A DNA stretch of 8,964 nucleotides from Spirochaetota bacterium (GTDB lineage Bacteria > Spirochaetota > Spirochaetia > Treponematales > Rectinemataceae). The notes beneath the pieces are model-generated. The model saw nothing but the letters and a program-made list of their open reading frames with translations. It did no database searches and was not told the origin of the DNA. The stretch spans positions 1 to 8,964 of the forward strand of contig JAEZSM010000199.1 of the NCBI GenBank assembly GCA_023421875.1, given 5' to 3'. The translations under genes and the position numbers were made by a program. Positions 1 through 6,957 of this stretch are shown piece by piece (position 1 is the first letter of the stretch; every line of letters begins with the position of its first letter).

Positions 1-840
<840 letters not shown>

Positions 841-860
841 GCGACTATCGCGATAGTCGC
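841..860. repeat. Perfect 20-bp palindrome directly after the nifJ stop
   Basis: The half-site GCGACTATCG is followed with no gap by its exact reverse complement CGATAGTCGC. The palindrome begins at the base after the TAA of nifJ. As RNA it could form an 8-bp stem with a CGCG loop, but no T-run follows, so it is not an intrinsic terminator by itself. It might protect the nifJ mRNA 3' end or be a protein-binding site; both are inference. Confidence 0.75.
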
Positions 861-895
861 CGGCGCGCAAGATCTTAGTGCGAGACCGGTGGCCT

Positions 896-925
896 GGGGC
901 GGCCCGGACGGGCCGCCCCTTTTTT
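896..925 (+). terminator. Rho-independent terminator of nifJ
   Basis: A perfect 10-bp GC-only stem (GGGGCGGCCC / GGGCCGCCCC) with the tetraloop GGAC is followed at once by six T residues. It lies 55 bases past the nifJ stop, so it should end the nifJ transcript and isolate the next gene. Confidence 0.95.
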
Positions 926-979
926 ATGCTACTGCAGCTGCCTTGCCTGGCCATAGCTGCCACCCGGGCATAACAGGGA

Positions 980-1008
980 TTGACCCTAATCCGCCGCTCG
1001 GCTACTTT
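980..1008 (+). promoter_or_regulatory. Candidate promoter of the VanZ-like gene
   Basis: TTGACC at 980-985 matches the -35 consensus at five of six positions. With a 17-bp spacer the -10 is TACTTT (1003-1008), a weak match. The predicted transcription start is near 1014-1016, only a few bases before the ATG at 1019, which has no Shine-Dalgarno. This would make the mRNA nearly leaderless. Confidence 0.5.
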
Positions 1009-1018
1009 TATCCCTCGT

Positions 1019-1378
1019 ATGAAAAAAATAAGGGCCTACAAATTCACTATTGCCTCGGCCTGCCTCATCATTGTCGCCCTCCTTTTGCCATCCTCCAGCT
1101 TCTCTACCGTTCCCAGCTTTACGGGCGTCGACAAACTGGCTCATCTCGGACTTTTTTTCGCTTTTTCACTTTCCTATATACTGGAATACCAAAAAGAAAA
1201 AGATAAAACTCCCCCCTTCCTCGCCAGTATCCTGGTTATCATACTTTTTATCCTGGCGTCGGAACTCCTACAGCTCTTCACCACATCCCGGCGGTTTGAA
1301 TGGATCGACATGCTCTTCGACCTGGCCGGCAGCTTGGCGGCATTTTTAGCCTCATCCCTGATCAAGCCCAGAAACTGA
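1019..1378 (+). CDS. VanZ-like family membrane protein
   Basis: The product is a 119-residue integral membrane protein of the VanZ-like family. The family is named for the teicoplanin-resistance accessory protein VanZ; most members have no defined function, and I infer none here. An N-terminal hydrophobic helix (about residues 9-24) is followed by DKLAH (38-42), which opens a second helix and is the family's first conserved motif. A third helix (about 67-87) carries Glu82 and Gln85; then come Arg91/Arg92 and Asp97, matching the second motif. The usual Asn near position 101 is Asp here. A last helix covers about 100-115. I chose ATG 1019; an in-frame TTG at 980 would add 13 residues but coincides with the predicted -35 box and lacks a ribosome site. 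The gene stands alone, between the nifJ terminator and the next promoter. Confidence 0.8.
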   Translation: MKKIRAYKFTIASACLIIVALLLPSSSFSTVPSFTGVDKLAHLGLFFAFSLSYILEYQKEKDKTPPFLASILVIILFILASELLQLFTTSRRFEWIDMLFDLAGSLAAFLASSLIKPRN

Positions 1379-1440
1379 GAAAAAAGTTCCAGCACGGATC
1401 TTGGCTTTGGCGAATTCTGCCCCTGACCTTAAATCGACGC

Positions 1441-1470
1441 TTCACTGCCTGAGGCTGGCTGTGCTATAAA
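1441..1470 (+). promoter_or_regulatory. Candidate extended -10 promoter upstream of the luxR-type gene
   Basis: TATAAA (1465-1470) is preceded by TG one base upstream (TGCTATAAA), the extended -10 pattern. TTCACT at 1441-1446 with an 18-bp spacer is a moderate -35. The start of transcription would be near 1477, leaving a leader of about 85 bases before ATG 1561. The 1379-1560 gap holds no other gene that I can support; a 5-bp stem (1486-1490 with 1505-1509) lies in the leader. Confidence 0.55.
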
Positions 1471-1560
1471 ACAATCAGCCCTAGGCGCTGCACCCGGCGG
1501 TATTCAGCGGGGCACTCATGCCAAAAAGTACCAAGCGACATCGCAGGCGAAGCGAAAACA

Positions 1561-2331
1561 ATGTTTTCTCCCTGGGGGCGTTGTATGAGGAGCAGAAGCT
1601 CCGACATTCAGCAGTCTCTTACATTCAGGAAGACTGGTCTGTTCTTTGCACTCCTCTGCGTTCTCTACCTCTTGCTTTACCTCGCTTCCAGACCCTTTCC
1701 CAGCCCGAGTATCCACAACCTGCCCGGCGACGCAACCCTATTTTTGGCCCTGGGGATCATCACAGCCCTTTTTGTGCTCAGCGCACTGCGAAGCACACTC
1801 AACTGGGTACAGCCCGTCTTGCTCATGGCCATGACGCCCCTGCCCATGGTCTATGCCCAGATACCGGTTTTCAGCCTGGGCGTCTTCATAGCCGGAGAGA
1901 TCCTTCTCTACAGGCTGGGCTTCTTCGCCCGGTGGAGACTGCCCAAGTTCGGCGCCTCCATTCTCTACTTTTTTCTCTGCCAGGCGGCAGGAGGGATAAG
2001 GGCCGGTTACAGTCTTTTCGATATAATGGTCTATATTCTGTTTCTCATTCTCTTTCTCTGCTTCCTTCTCATCGTGTACGGCGAACGATGGATCATCTAT
2101 CTACGGGAGCCAAAACCCTTGCTCAGTCTCTCGAGAATGGGACTCACCAGAAAGGAAGTCCTCTACCTCAAAGCCCTCCTGGACGACAAGTCCATGAAAG
2201 AAATCGCCCTGAACAACAGCGTAAAGGAATCTACAGTACGGAATACGCTGGCGAGGGTTTACAGAAAATTCGAGGTCTGGGATAAATCGGCGCTCAAAGC
2301 CAAGTGCGCCCAATACTCCATCAAAGACTGA
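1561..2331 (+). CDS. Membrane-anchored LuxR-type DNA-binding regulator
   Basis: The 256-residue protein joins an N-terminal membrane region to a C-terminal LuxR/GerE-type helix-turn-helix. Roughly residues 25-185 are dominated by about six hydrophobic helices, for example FFALLCVLYLLLYLA near the start and a long one before the DNA-binding end (YILFLILFLCFLLIVYG). No histidine-kinase, receiver or autoinducer-binding domain is recognisable. Residues about 195-245 form the HTH: LTRKEVLYL, then MKEIALNNSVKESTVRNTL with the typical recognition-helix pattern, then VYRKFEVWDK. It is probably a membrane-tethered transcription factor that senses something in or across the membrane; target genes are unknown, and the downstream mazG and MATE genes are the nearest candidates. 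The start is uncertain: ATG 1561 is the first in frame, while ATG 1585 has the G-rich stretch GGGGGC at a suitable distance. Neither has a strong Shine-Dalgarno. Confidence 0.85.
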   Translation: MFSPWGRCMRSRSSDIQQSLTFRKTGLFFALLCVLYLLLYLASRPFPSPSIHNLPGDATLFLALGIITALFVLSALRSTLNWVQPVLLMAMTPLPMVYAQIPVFSLGVFIAGEILLYRLGFFARWRLPKFGASILYFFLCQAAGGIRAGYSLFDIMVYILFLILFLCFLLIVYGERWIIYLREPKPLLSLSRMGLTRKEVLYLKALLDDKSMKEIALNNSVKESTVRNTLARVYRKFEVWDKSALKAKCAQYSIKD

Positions 2332-2334
2332 CTA

Positions 2335-2363
2335 TTGTATCTTTCCTTTTATTTCTTTATCGT
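2335..2363 (+). promoter_or_regulatory. Weak candidate promoter in the luxR-mazG gap
   Basis: TTGTAT (2335-2340), a 17-bp spacer and TATCGT (2358-2363) form a possible promoter, followed by a leader of about 14 bases to the mazG ATG. The spacer is pyrimidine-rich. The same TTGTA...N17...TATCGT layout is found upstream of the yggT-like gene. Read-through from the luxR-type gene across the 52-base gap is equally plausible. Confidence 0.35.
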
Positions 2364-2372
2364 TGGGCGAAC

Positions 2373-2378
2373 GAGAGG
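2373..2378 (+). promoter_or_regulatory. Ribosome binding site of mazG
   Basis: GAGAGG lies five bases before ATG 2384. It decides the start in favour of this ATG over an in-frame TTG at 2363, which has no such signal and would add seven residues. Confidence 0.7.
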
Positions 2379-2383
2379 TATCC

Positions 2384-3235
2384 ATGCACTCCATTTCAGC
2401 CCCCCTGGGCGAGCTTGCGGGACAGACAGCAGTCAGCATAGAACCGGCGGCACGGAATGCGGCCGAAAGCTTTGCCCGGCTTTTTACCATTGTCGCCCGT
2501 CTTCGGGCTCCCGACGGCTGCCCTTGGGACAGGGAACAGAACATTCAGTCCATTCGCGGTAATATTGTCGAAGAAGCCTACGAGCTCGTGGAAGCCATTA
2601 GCGAGCTGGACATGGCGCATATCCGGGAGGAATCGGGCGATCTTTTTCTGCTGGCGGCCATGACCGCTTACATGTGCGAGCAGGAAGGCGGCTTTACCAC
2701 AGCCCAGGCACTGGATTCGGTGTCTGAAAAGCTGTTGCGAAGACATCCCCATGTCTTTGGCGATTCGATTGCAGATACACCCGACGCGGTCGTGCATCAG
2801 TGGAACAAAATCAAGGAGCAAAAAGAGGGGCGCCGAAAGAAAGACTCGGTGCTGGACGAGGTCTCCCGCCACCTACCGCCCCTCGAACGTGCCTATAAGC
2901 TTCAAAAAAAAGCCTCTAAGGTAGGCTTCGACTGGCCAAGCCCCGAGCCGGTCTGGGCCAAGGTAGAAGAAGAGTTGGCCGAGGCTCGCAGCGCCCTGGC
3001 TGAGGGCAAGGCCGACGAACTGGAATCTGAGATAGGTGATCTCTTGTTCTCCCTGGTAAATCTCTCCCGGGTACTGGGTATCGATCCCGGCCTCGCCCTG
3101 TTGCGGACAAACGAGAAATTTTCCAAGCGCTTCAGACAGGTCGAAAAGGGCATGAAGGAAAAAGGCCTGCCCATGTCGGCCGAAGCGCTCTCTGTAATGG
3201 ACGGGCTGTGGGAAAACGCTAAAAAAGAAGAATGA
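2384..3235 (+). CDS. mazG: Nucleoside triphosphate pyrophosphohydrolase MazG
   Basis: MazG hydrolyses (d)NTPs to the monophosphate and pyrophosphate and is thought to clean aberrant nucleotides and, in E. coli, to influence ppGpp levels. The 283-residue protein has the full two-domain layout. The first domain includes the hallmark DGCPWDREQ (residues 44-52), acidic metal ligands in EEAYE (63-67) and EESGD (82-86), and RRHPHVFGD (119-127). The linker has the typical VHQWNKIKEQKEGR (137-150). The second domain repeats the pattern with LEKV-like EEELAE (195-200) and ESEIGDLLFSLVNLSR (214-229), followed by NEKFSKRFRQVE. About 25 residues precede the usual beginning of the family (GCPWD is near residue 45 rather than about 19 in E. 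coli), an N-terminal extension without recognisable features. The gene lies 52 bases after the luxR-type gene and 28 before the MATE gene, probably in one operon. No mazEF toxin-antitoxin genes are nearby. Confidence 0.96.
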   Translation: MHSISAPLGELAGQTAVSIEPAARNAAESFARLFTIVARLRAPDGCPWDREQNIQSIRGNIVEEAYELVEAISELDMAHIREESGDLFLLAAMTAYMCEQEGGFTTAQALDSVSEKLLRRHPHVFGDSIADTPDAVVHQWNKIKEQKEGRRKKDSVLDEVSRHLPPLERAYKLQKKASKVGFDWPSPEPVWAKVEEELAEARSALAEGKADELESEIGDLLFSLVNLSRVLGIDPGLALLRTNEKFSKRFRQVEKGMKEKGLPMSAEALSVMDGLWENAKKEE

Positions 3236-3251
3236 ACACAAGCCAAGTTAC

Positions 3252-3256
3252 AAGGA
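3252..3256 (+). promoter_or_regulatory. Ribosome binding site of the MATE gene
   Basis: AAGGA lies seven bases before GTG 3264 and thirteen before the in-frame ATG 3270. The spacing favours the GTG start. Confidence 0.6.
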
Positions 3257-3263
3257 AACAGCC

Positions 3264-4631
3264 GTGGCGATGAAAGACCTGAGCAGCGGCGACGAGACAA
3301 AGCAGCTCATCGGCTTTGCCTTGCCCATGCTTTTCGGCAACATATTCCAGCAATTCTACAACATGGTGGACAGTTTTGTGGTGGGACGCTTCGTCGGCAC
3401 TTCGGCGCTGGCTGCAGTAGGCACATCCTTCCCCATCATTTTTTTCATGCTCGCCCTCATTCTGGGCGTAAGCATGGGTTCCACCGTCCTCATATCCCAG
3501 TACTTCGGAGCAAAAGACTGGAAAAAGCTGGATGACGTCGTTTCCACCAGCTATATCTTCCTTTTCGCCGCCGGCCTTTTGATGACGATCCTTGGGCTTG
3601 CTGCCGCTCCCTTAATCCTGAAGCTTCTCGCCGTGCCCGATGCGATAATGCCCGAAGCCACCGCGTATCTGCGCATAACCTTTGCGGGGATGTTGGCCAT
3701 ATTCGGATACAACGGCGTCGCCGCCATGCTGCGGGGCATGGGGGATTCTAAAACTCCCCTGTACATTCTCATTTTTTCCACCCTGGCAAACATTGCCCTG
3801 GACCTGCTTTTCGTCATTGTTTTCGGCTGGGGTGTGGCAGGCGTTGCCTGGGCAACCATCATCGCCCAGGGACTTTCCTTTATAGGGGCGCTGCTGATGC
3901 TCAACAAGCGCAACCCCCACCTGAGGCTGGAGATAAAAAAACTGCACTGGGACAAGCAGAGTTTTTCTCAGATGCTGCGCATAGGCCTCCCCACAGGCCT
4001 CCAGCAGACCCTGGTATCCCTCGGCATGATGACCCTCTCGAGAATCGTCAACGAATTCGGCTCCCAAACCATGGCAGCCTTTACCGCAGCGTCGCGCATA
4101 GACTCGATCGCCGCCATGCCGGCCATGAACCTGGGCGCCGCCATAACCACCTTTACCGGCCAGAACATCGGGGCCGGCAAACCGGAGCGGGTACGACGGG
4201 GCCATTTATCGGCCATCGCTGTCAACACGGCGCTCTCCTTGTTCATAAGCCTCATGATTCTTTTCTTCGGCAAGCGGCTTATGGGTATATTCTCAAACGA
4301 TCCAGAGGTTATACGCATCGGCGCCAGCTATCTTGTCATCGTTGGCATGTTCTACGCGGTGTTCGGAATCATGTTCATCAACAACGGCGTCATGCGGGGG
4401 GCCGGTGACGTATTCATACCCATGATCAACACGGTGCTGGCCCTCTGGCTGGTCCGCATTCCCCTGGCGCTGCTGTTCACCCGCAGCTTCGGCATGGGCA
4501 GCGACGGAATCTGGTGGTCCATCCCCGCAGGCTGGTTAGTGGGAATGATTTTTTCTACCTGGTACTACCAAACTGGCCGCTGGAAAAACCCAAGGCTTCT
4601 GCGAAGGACGGCGCCGGAGCGCCGCTCCTGA
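3264..4631 (+). CDS. MATE family multidrug/metabolite efflux transporter
   Basis: The 455-residue protein is a cation-coupled (Na+ or H+) antiporter of the multidrug and toxic compound extrusion family in the cytoplasmic membrane; its length is usual for the family and about twelve hydrophobic helices can be counted. The N-terminal signature is clear: GFALPMLFGNIFQQFYNMVDSF then VVGRFVGTSALAAVG (about residues 17-53). The mid-region AMLRGMGDSKTPLYILI and NIALDLLFVIVFGWGVAGVAWATIIAQ mark the end of the first six-helix half. The second half starts at LRIGLPTGLQQTLVSLGMM and repeats the pattern with NNGVMRGAGDVFIPMI and VRIPLALLF. The substrate cannot be told from sequence; drugs, dyes and exported metabolites are all possible. 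GTG 3264 is preferred as start because of the ribosome site. It follows mazG by 28 bases and is probably the last gene of that unit. Confidence 0.94.
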   Translation: MAMKDLSSGDETKQLIGFALPMLFGNIFQQFYNMVDSFVVGRFVGTSALAAVGTSFPIIFFMLALILGVSMGSTVLISQYFGAKDWKKLDDVVSTSYIFLFAAGLLMTILGLAAAPLILKLLAVPDAIMPEATAYLRITFAGMLAIFGYNGVAAMLRGMGDSKTPLYILIFSTLANIALDLLFVIVFGWGVAGVAWATIIAQGLSFIGALLMLNKRNPHLRLEIKKLHWDKQSFSQMLRIGLPTGLQQTLVSLGMMTLSRIVNEFGSQTMAAFTAASRIDSIAAMPAMNLGAAITTFTGQNIGAGKPERVRRGHLSAIAVNTALSLFISLMILFFGKRLMGIFSNDPEVIRIGASYLVIVGMFYAVFGIMFINNGVMRGAGDVFIPMINTVLALWLVRIPLALLFTRSFGMGSDGIWWSIPAGWLVGMIFSTWYYQTGRWKNPRLLRRTAPERRS

Positions 4632-4650
4632 ATACCGAGCCGGCGCTCTG
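4615..4650 (+). terminator. Candidate terminator hairpin spanning the MATE stop codon
   Basis: CGGAGCGCCG (4615-4624) pairs with CGGCGCTCTG (4641-4650), ten pairs with one G-U, across a 16-base loop that holds the TGA stop codon. Only a short ATTTCC follows instead of a proper T-run, so termination would be inefficient or factor-assisted. Confidence 0.4.
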
Positions 4651-4669
4651 ATTTCCTAAAGCCCGATTT

Positions 4670-4682
4670 TATACTATAGTAT
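4670..4682 (+). promoter_or_regulatory. -10 region and 12-bp palindrome just before the MFS-HEAT gene
   Basis: TATACT (4670-4675) and the overlapping TATAGT (4675-4680) are both good -10 boxes, and ATACTATAGTAT (4671-4682) is a perfect palindrome. Transcription would start between about 4682 and the A of ATG 4687, so the mRNA is probably leaderless; no Shine-Dalgarno is present. No good -35 is visible (CTGATT at 4648-4653 is the best, with a 16-bp spacer). Confidence 0.55.
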
Positions 4683-4686
4683 CTCC

Positions 4687-6957
4687 ATGGCCGCACCGCT
4701 CTCCCTTGCCAGACTCAAATCGGCACGACGCGACTTCAATATATTCAACCTTCTCAACTCCTTCTCATTCGTCTTCGTGTCCGGTTCCTTTATCACTCTT
4801 TTCGCGGTGCGCCTGGGAGCCTCCAACGCTGTCGTCGGCATCCTCAACGCCATTGCCTACTCAACCTATTTTTTTATGCCCCTGGGCAAGCGTGTGGTCA
4901 AAAACAAACCCATCATTTGGACCTTCGGCTGGGCTTGGGTGGGCAGGTACGCCGCCCTACTTCCCATGCTTTTCGCCCCCTTGGCCGCGGCCAGCGGCCA
5001 CGAGGGCATCGCCATAGGGCTCCTTGTGGCGGGAACCGCCGGATTTGCCCTCTCCCGCGGAATCGGCATGATAGGCAACAACCCTGTCATCGCCTATATC
5101 TCCTCGGGAGGGGGAGACAAGCCCCGCTCCGACCGGGGGGAATACGTTGTCACCACCTCCATAGCCAGCTCGATGGCCAGCATGGTGAGCGGACTGCTGC
5201 TCGCCCTGTTCTTGGGAGCCGATGCGAGCCCCGGGGCCTATGCGATCGGGGTAGGCATCGGCATTGCCTTCGGCTTTGCCGGTAGCGTCTTTCTGCTGCG
5301 CCTGCCCGAACCCACAGATTTTCTCCCCGAAAAGTCCAGCTCCCTCCTCAAGGCTACAAAAGAAGCGGCAAAAGACCCCGGCTTCCGCCGCTTTATTCTC
5401 AACTTCATGGTCTTAGCCCTGGTCTCGGGCATGGGCAGATCCTTCCTGCCCGTCTACGCCAAGGAAATATTCTCCCAGGGCGACGACGCTGTCATGGTCT
5501 ACGCCCTCATCGCCAGCATCGGCTCGGTGGCCATGGGCTTTCTGAGCAAGCTTCTGGTGGACAGACTTGGATCCAAGCCCCTGATGATCATATTCAACAC
5601 CATTGGCCTGGTAAGCTTCCTTCCCATTGCCCTCTTGCCCTCGGGCTCGGTCCTCGGCTTTTCCATGGCAAGCATCGCCCTGATTCTCTCCCTCATTCAC
5701 TTTCTTACCAACTTCGGCCTGGCGGGCGGGGAGAACGCTGCCCACAATTACTACTTCGCCCTGGTTCCAAAGGAAAAAAACCTCGACCTCTCGGTTGCCT
5801 ACTATGTGGCCTACGGCTTGGGCGGCGCCATTGGCTCCGGTCTGGGTGGGTTGTTCCTGGACAGCCTCACCGGTATCGGGCTCAATCCCGCGGCAGCCTA
5901 CAGGGTCCTGTACGCCGTCCTCTGCCTGGTAATCGGCGCGAGCATCTTCTCTATGCGCAGGCTCAAGCGACTGGGCTCCCGCAGCGTCTCCCAGTCCTTG
6001 GGCGTCATGTTTTCGCCCAGGGACCTGCGCGCCTTCGACCTGCTCTCCAAGCTCGACCGCAGCTCGGCGCCCGATCAGGAAGTACGGCTTATCCAGGAAA
6101 TCGGTCACTCCGCATCGCTGCATACCCAGGAAGAACTCCTGGAATACCTGCACTCGCCCAGTTTCGAAGTGCGGATGCAGGCCCTCCTGGCGATTGAGCA
6201 GATGCACAGACTGTCGGCTCATCTCATACGGCCGCTGATACAGGAAGTCGAGCTCCATCCCTTTACCACAGCCTATGTGGCCGCCCGCATCCTGGGGGTG
6301 CACCAGAGGACCGAAGCCCTGCCCGTGCTTCGAAAGGCCTTGGAAATAGAGGATTACATCCTCCAGGGAAACTCGCTCATAGCACTGGCGAAGCTCGGCG
6401 ACAGAGATTCCATCCCCATGGTGGAATCCATGCTGATACGAAACACCAACCCCCGGGTCAAGATCTCGGCCGCCCATGCCCTGCAGCTGTTCAATTCGAG
6501 GGATTCCCTTCCCGTGCTAGTAGCAAGCCTGCGCAAGGACGATCCTTCCGCCTTTGTGTCGGACGAGATAATCCTGGCGATAGCGGGAATAATCGGCATC
6601 ATGAAGGAGTTCTATCCGCTCTATTCGGCGTTCAGCGAAGACGAAGCCCACGGCCTGGCGCTGCTGGAATCATCCGCCCAGGACATAATCGCCGATTCGA
6701 GGACGATGGAGGAATGGATACAGGGGCTTAGACAGCTGTTCGACCCTCAAGAGCCCGACGGAAGGAAAATCGCCGGTTTGATCCACCGGATCGACAGCGA
6801 CGATCGCGTGGAGATGGTCTTCGGGGAAGCGATCCTCGATCCCCAGCTCTGCTATAAGGGCATGCGGTTTCTGGCTGCAGCATACCCTTTGTTAGTCAGT
6901 CAGCAGGCAGAAGGATACGGCGCTTTTCCGGGTCGCGCTGGGGCTTATAGAAGATAG
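4687..6957 (+). CDS. MFS transporter with C-terminal HEAT-like repeat domain
   Basis: The 756-residue protein is much longer than a typical 400-450 residue MFS carrier. Residues about 15-425 are an MFS-like membrane domain with roughly twelve hydrophobic helices; LLVDRLGSKPLMI in the second half resembles the conserved cytoplasmic loop motif between helices 8 and 9. From about residue 428 the protein becomes soluble. Between about 478 and 640 it shows repeated amphipathic helix pairs of HEAT type, such as LLEYLHSPSFEVRMQALLAI, then ALPVLRKALEIEDYILQGNSL, then RVKISAAHALQLFNSRDSLP. HEAT arrays usually bind proteins, so the tail may recruit a cytoplasmic partner or regulate transport; substrate and partner are unknown. 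The last 20 or so residues are read from DNA that also encodes the end of yhbY on the other strand. The gene has its own promoter and lies 55 bases after the MATE gene. A distant relation to HEAT-bearing nucleotide translocases is possible but not shown. Confidence 0.85.
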   Translation: MAAPLSLARLKSARRDFNIFNLLNSFSFVFVSGSFITLFAVRLGASNAVVGILNAIAYSTYFFMPLGKRVVKNKPIIWTFGWAWVGRYAALLPMLFAPLAAASGHEGIAIGLLVAGTAGFALSRGIGMIGNNPVIAYISSGGGDKPRSDRGEYVVTTSIASSMASMVSGLLLALFLGADASPGAYAIGVGIGIAFGFAGSVFLLRLPEPTDFLPEKSSSLLKATKEAAKDPGFRRFILNFMVLALVSGMGRSFLPVYAKEIFSQGDDAVMVYALIASIGSVAMGFLSKLLVDRLGSKPLMIIFNTIGLVSFLPIALLPSGSVLGFSMASIALILSLIHFLTNFGLAGGENAAHNYYFALVPKEKNLDLSVAYYVAYGLGGAIGSGLGGLFLDSLTGIGLNPAAAYRVLYAVLCLVIGASIFSMRRLKRLGSRSVSQSLGVMFSPRDLRAFDLLSKLDRSSAPDQEVRLIQEIGHSASLHTQEELLEYLHSPSFEVRMQALLAIEQMHRLSAHLIRPLIQEVELHPFTTAYVAARILGVHQRTEALPVLRKALEIEDYILQGNSLIALAKLGDRDSIPMVESMLIRNTNPRVKISAAHALQLFNSRDSLPVLVASLRKDDPSAFVSDEIILAIAGIIGIMKEFYPLYSAFSEDEAHGLALLESSAQDIIADSRTMEEWIQGLRQLFDPQEPDGRKIAGLIHRIDSDDRVEMVFGEAILDPQLCYKGMRFLAAAYPLLVSQQAEGYGAFPGRAGAYRR

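Noticed and set aside
934..960. GCAGCT / AGCTGC inverted repeat with a 15-base loop after the nifJ terminator
   Set aside because: The 6-bp stem with a long loop lies just past a strong terminator and has no T-run; it is probably chance.
1478..1485. GCCCTAGG shared between the luxR leader (1478-1485) and the divergent region (7841-7848)
   Set aside because: Eight bases with a palindromic core in two places is too short to support a repeat family.
1518..2285. Plus-strand 255-codon frame overlapping the LuxR-type gene
   Set aside because: Beyond its first 50 residues it is Pro/Arg/Ser/His-rich with no domain, while the other frame has clear membrane helices and an HTH. Its beginning is kept only as a start-site question.
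2384..3235. mazG as part of a toxin-antitoxin module
   Set aside because: No mazE or mazF-like genes are present; MazG is common as a stand-alone housekeeping pyrophosphohydrolase.
3612..4205. Minus-strand open frame of 197 codons inside the MATE gene
   Set aside because: It is antisense to a well-recognised transporter, and its translation is low-complexity and unlike any family.
5413..6477. Long minus-strand open frame of 354 codons inside the MFS-HEAT gene
   Set aside because: It is antisense to a clearly coding region, lacks family motifs, is rich in Gly/Gln/His as expected for the complement of GC-rich coding DNA, and has no ribosome site.
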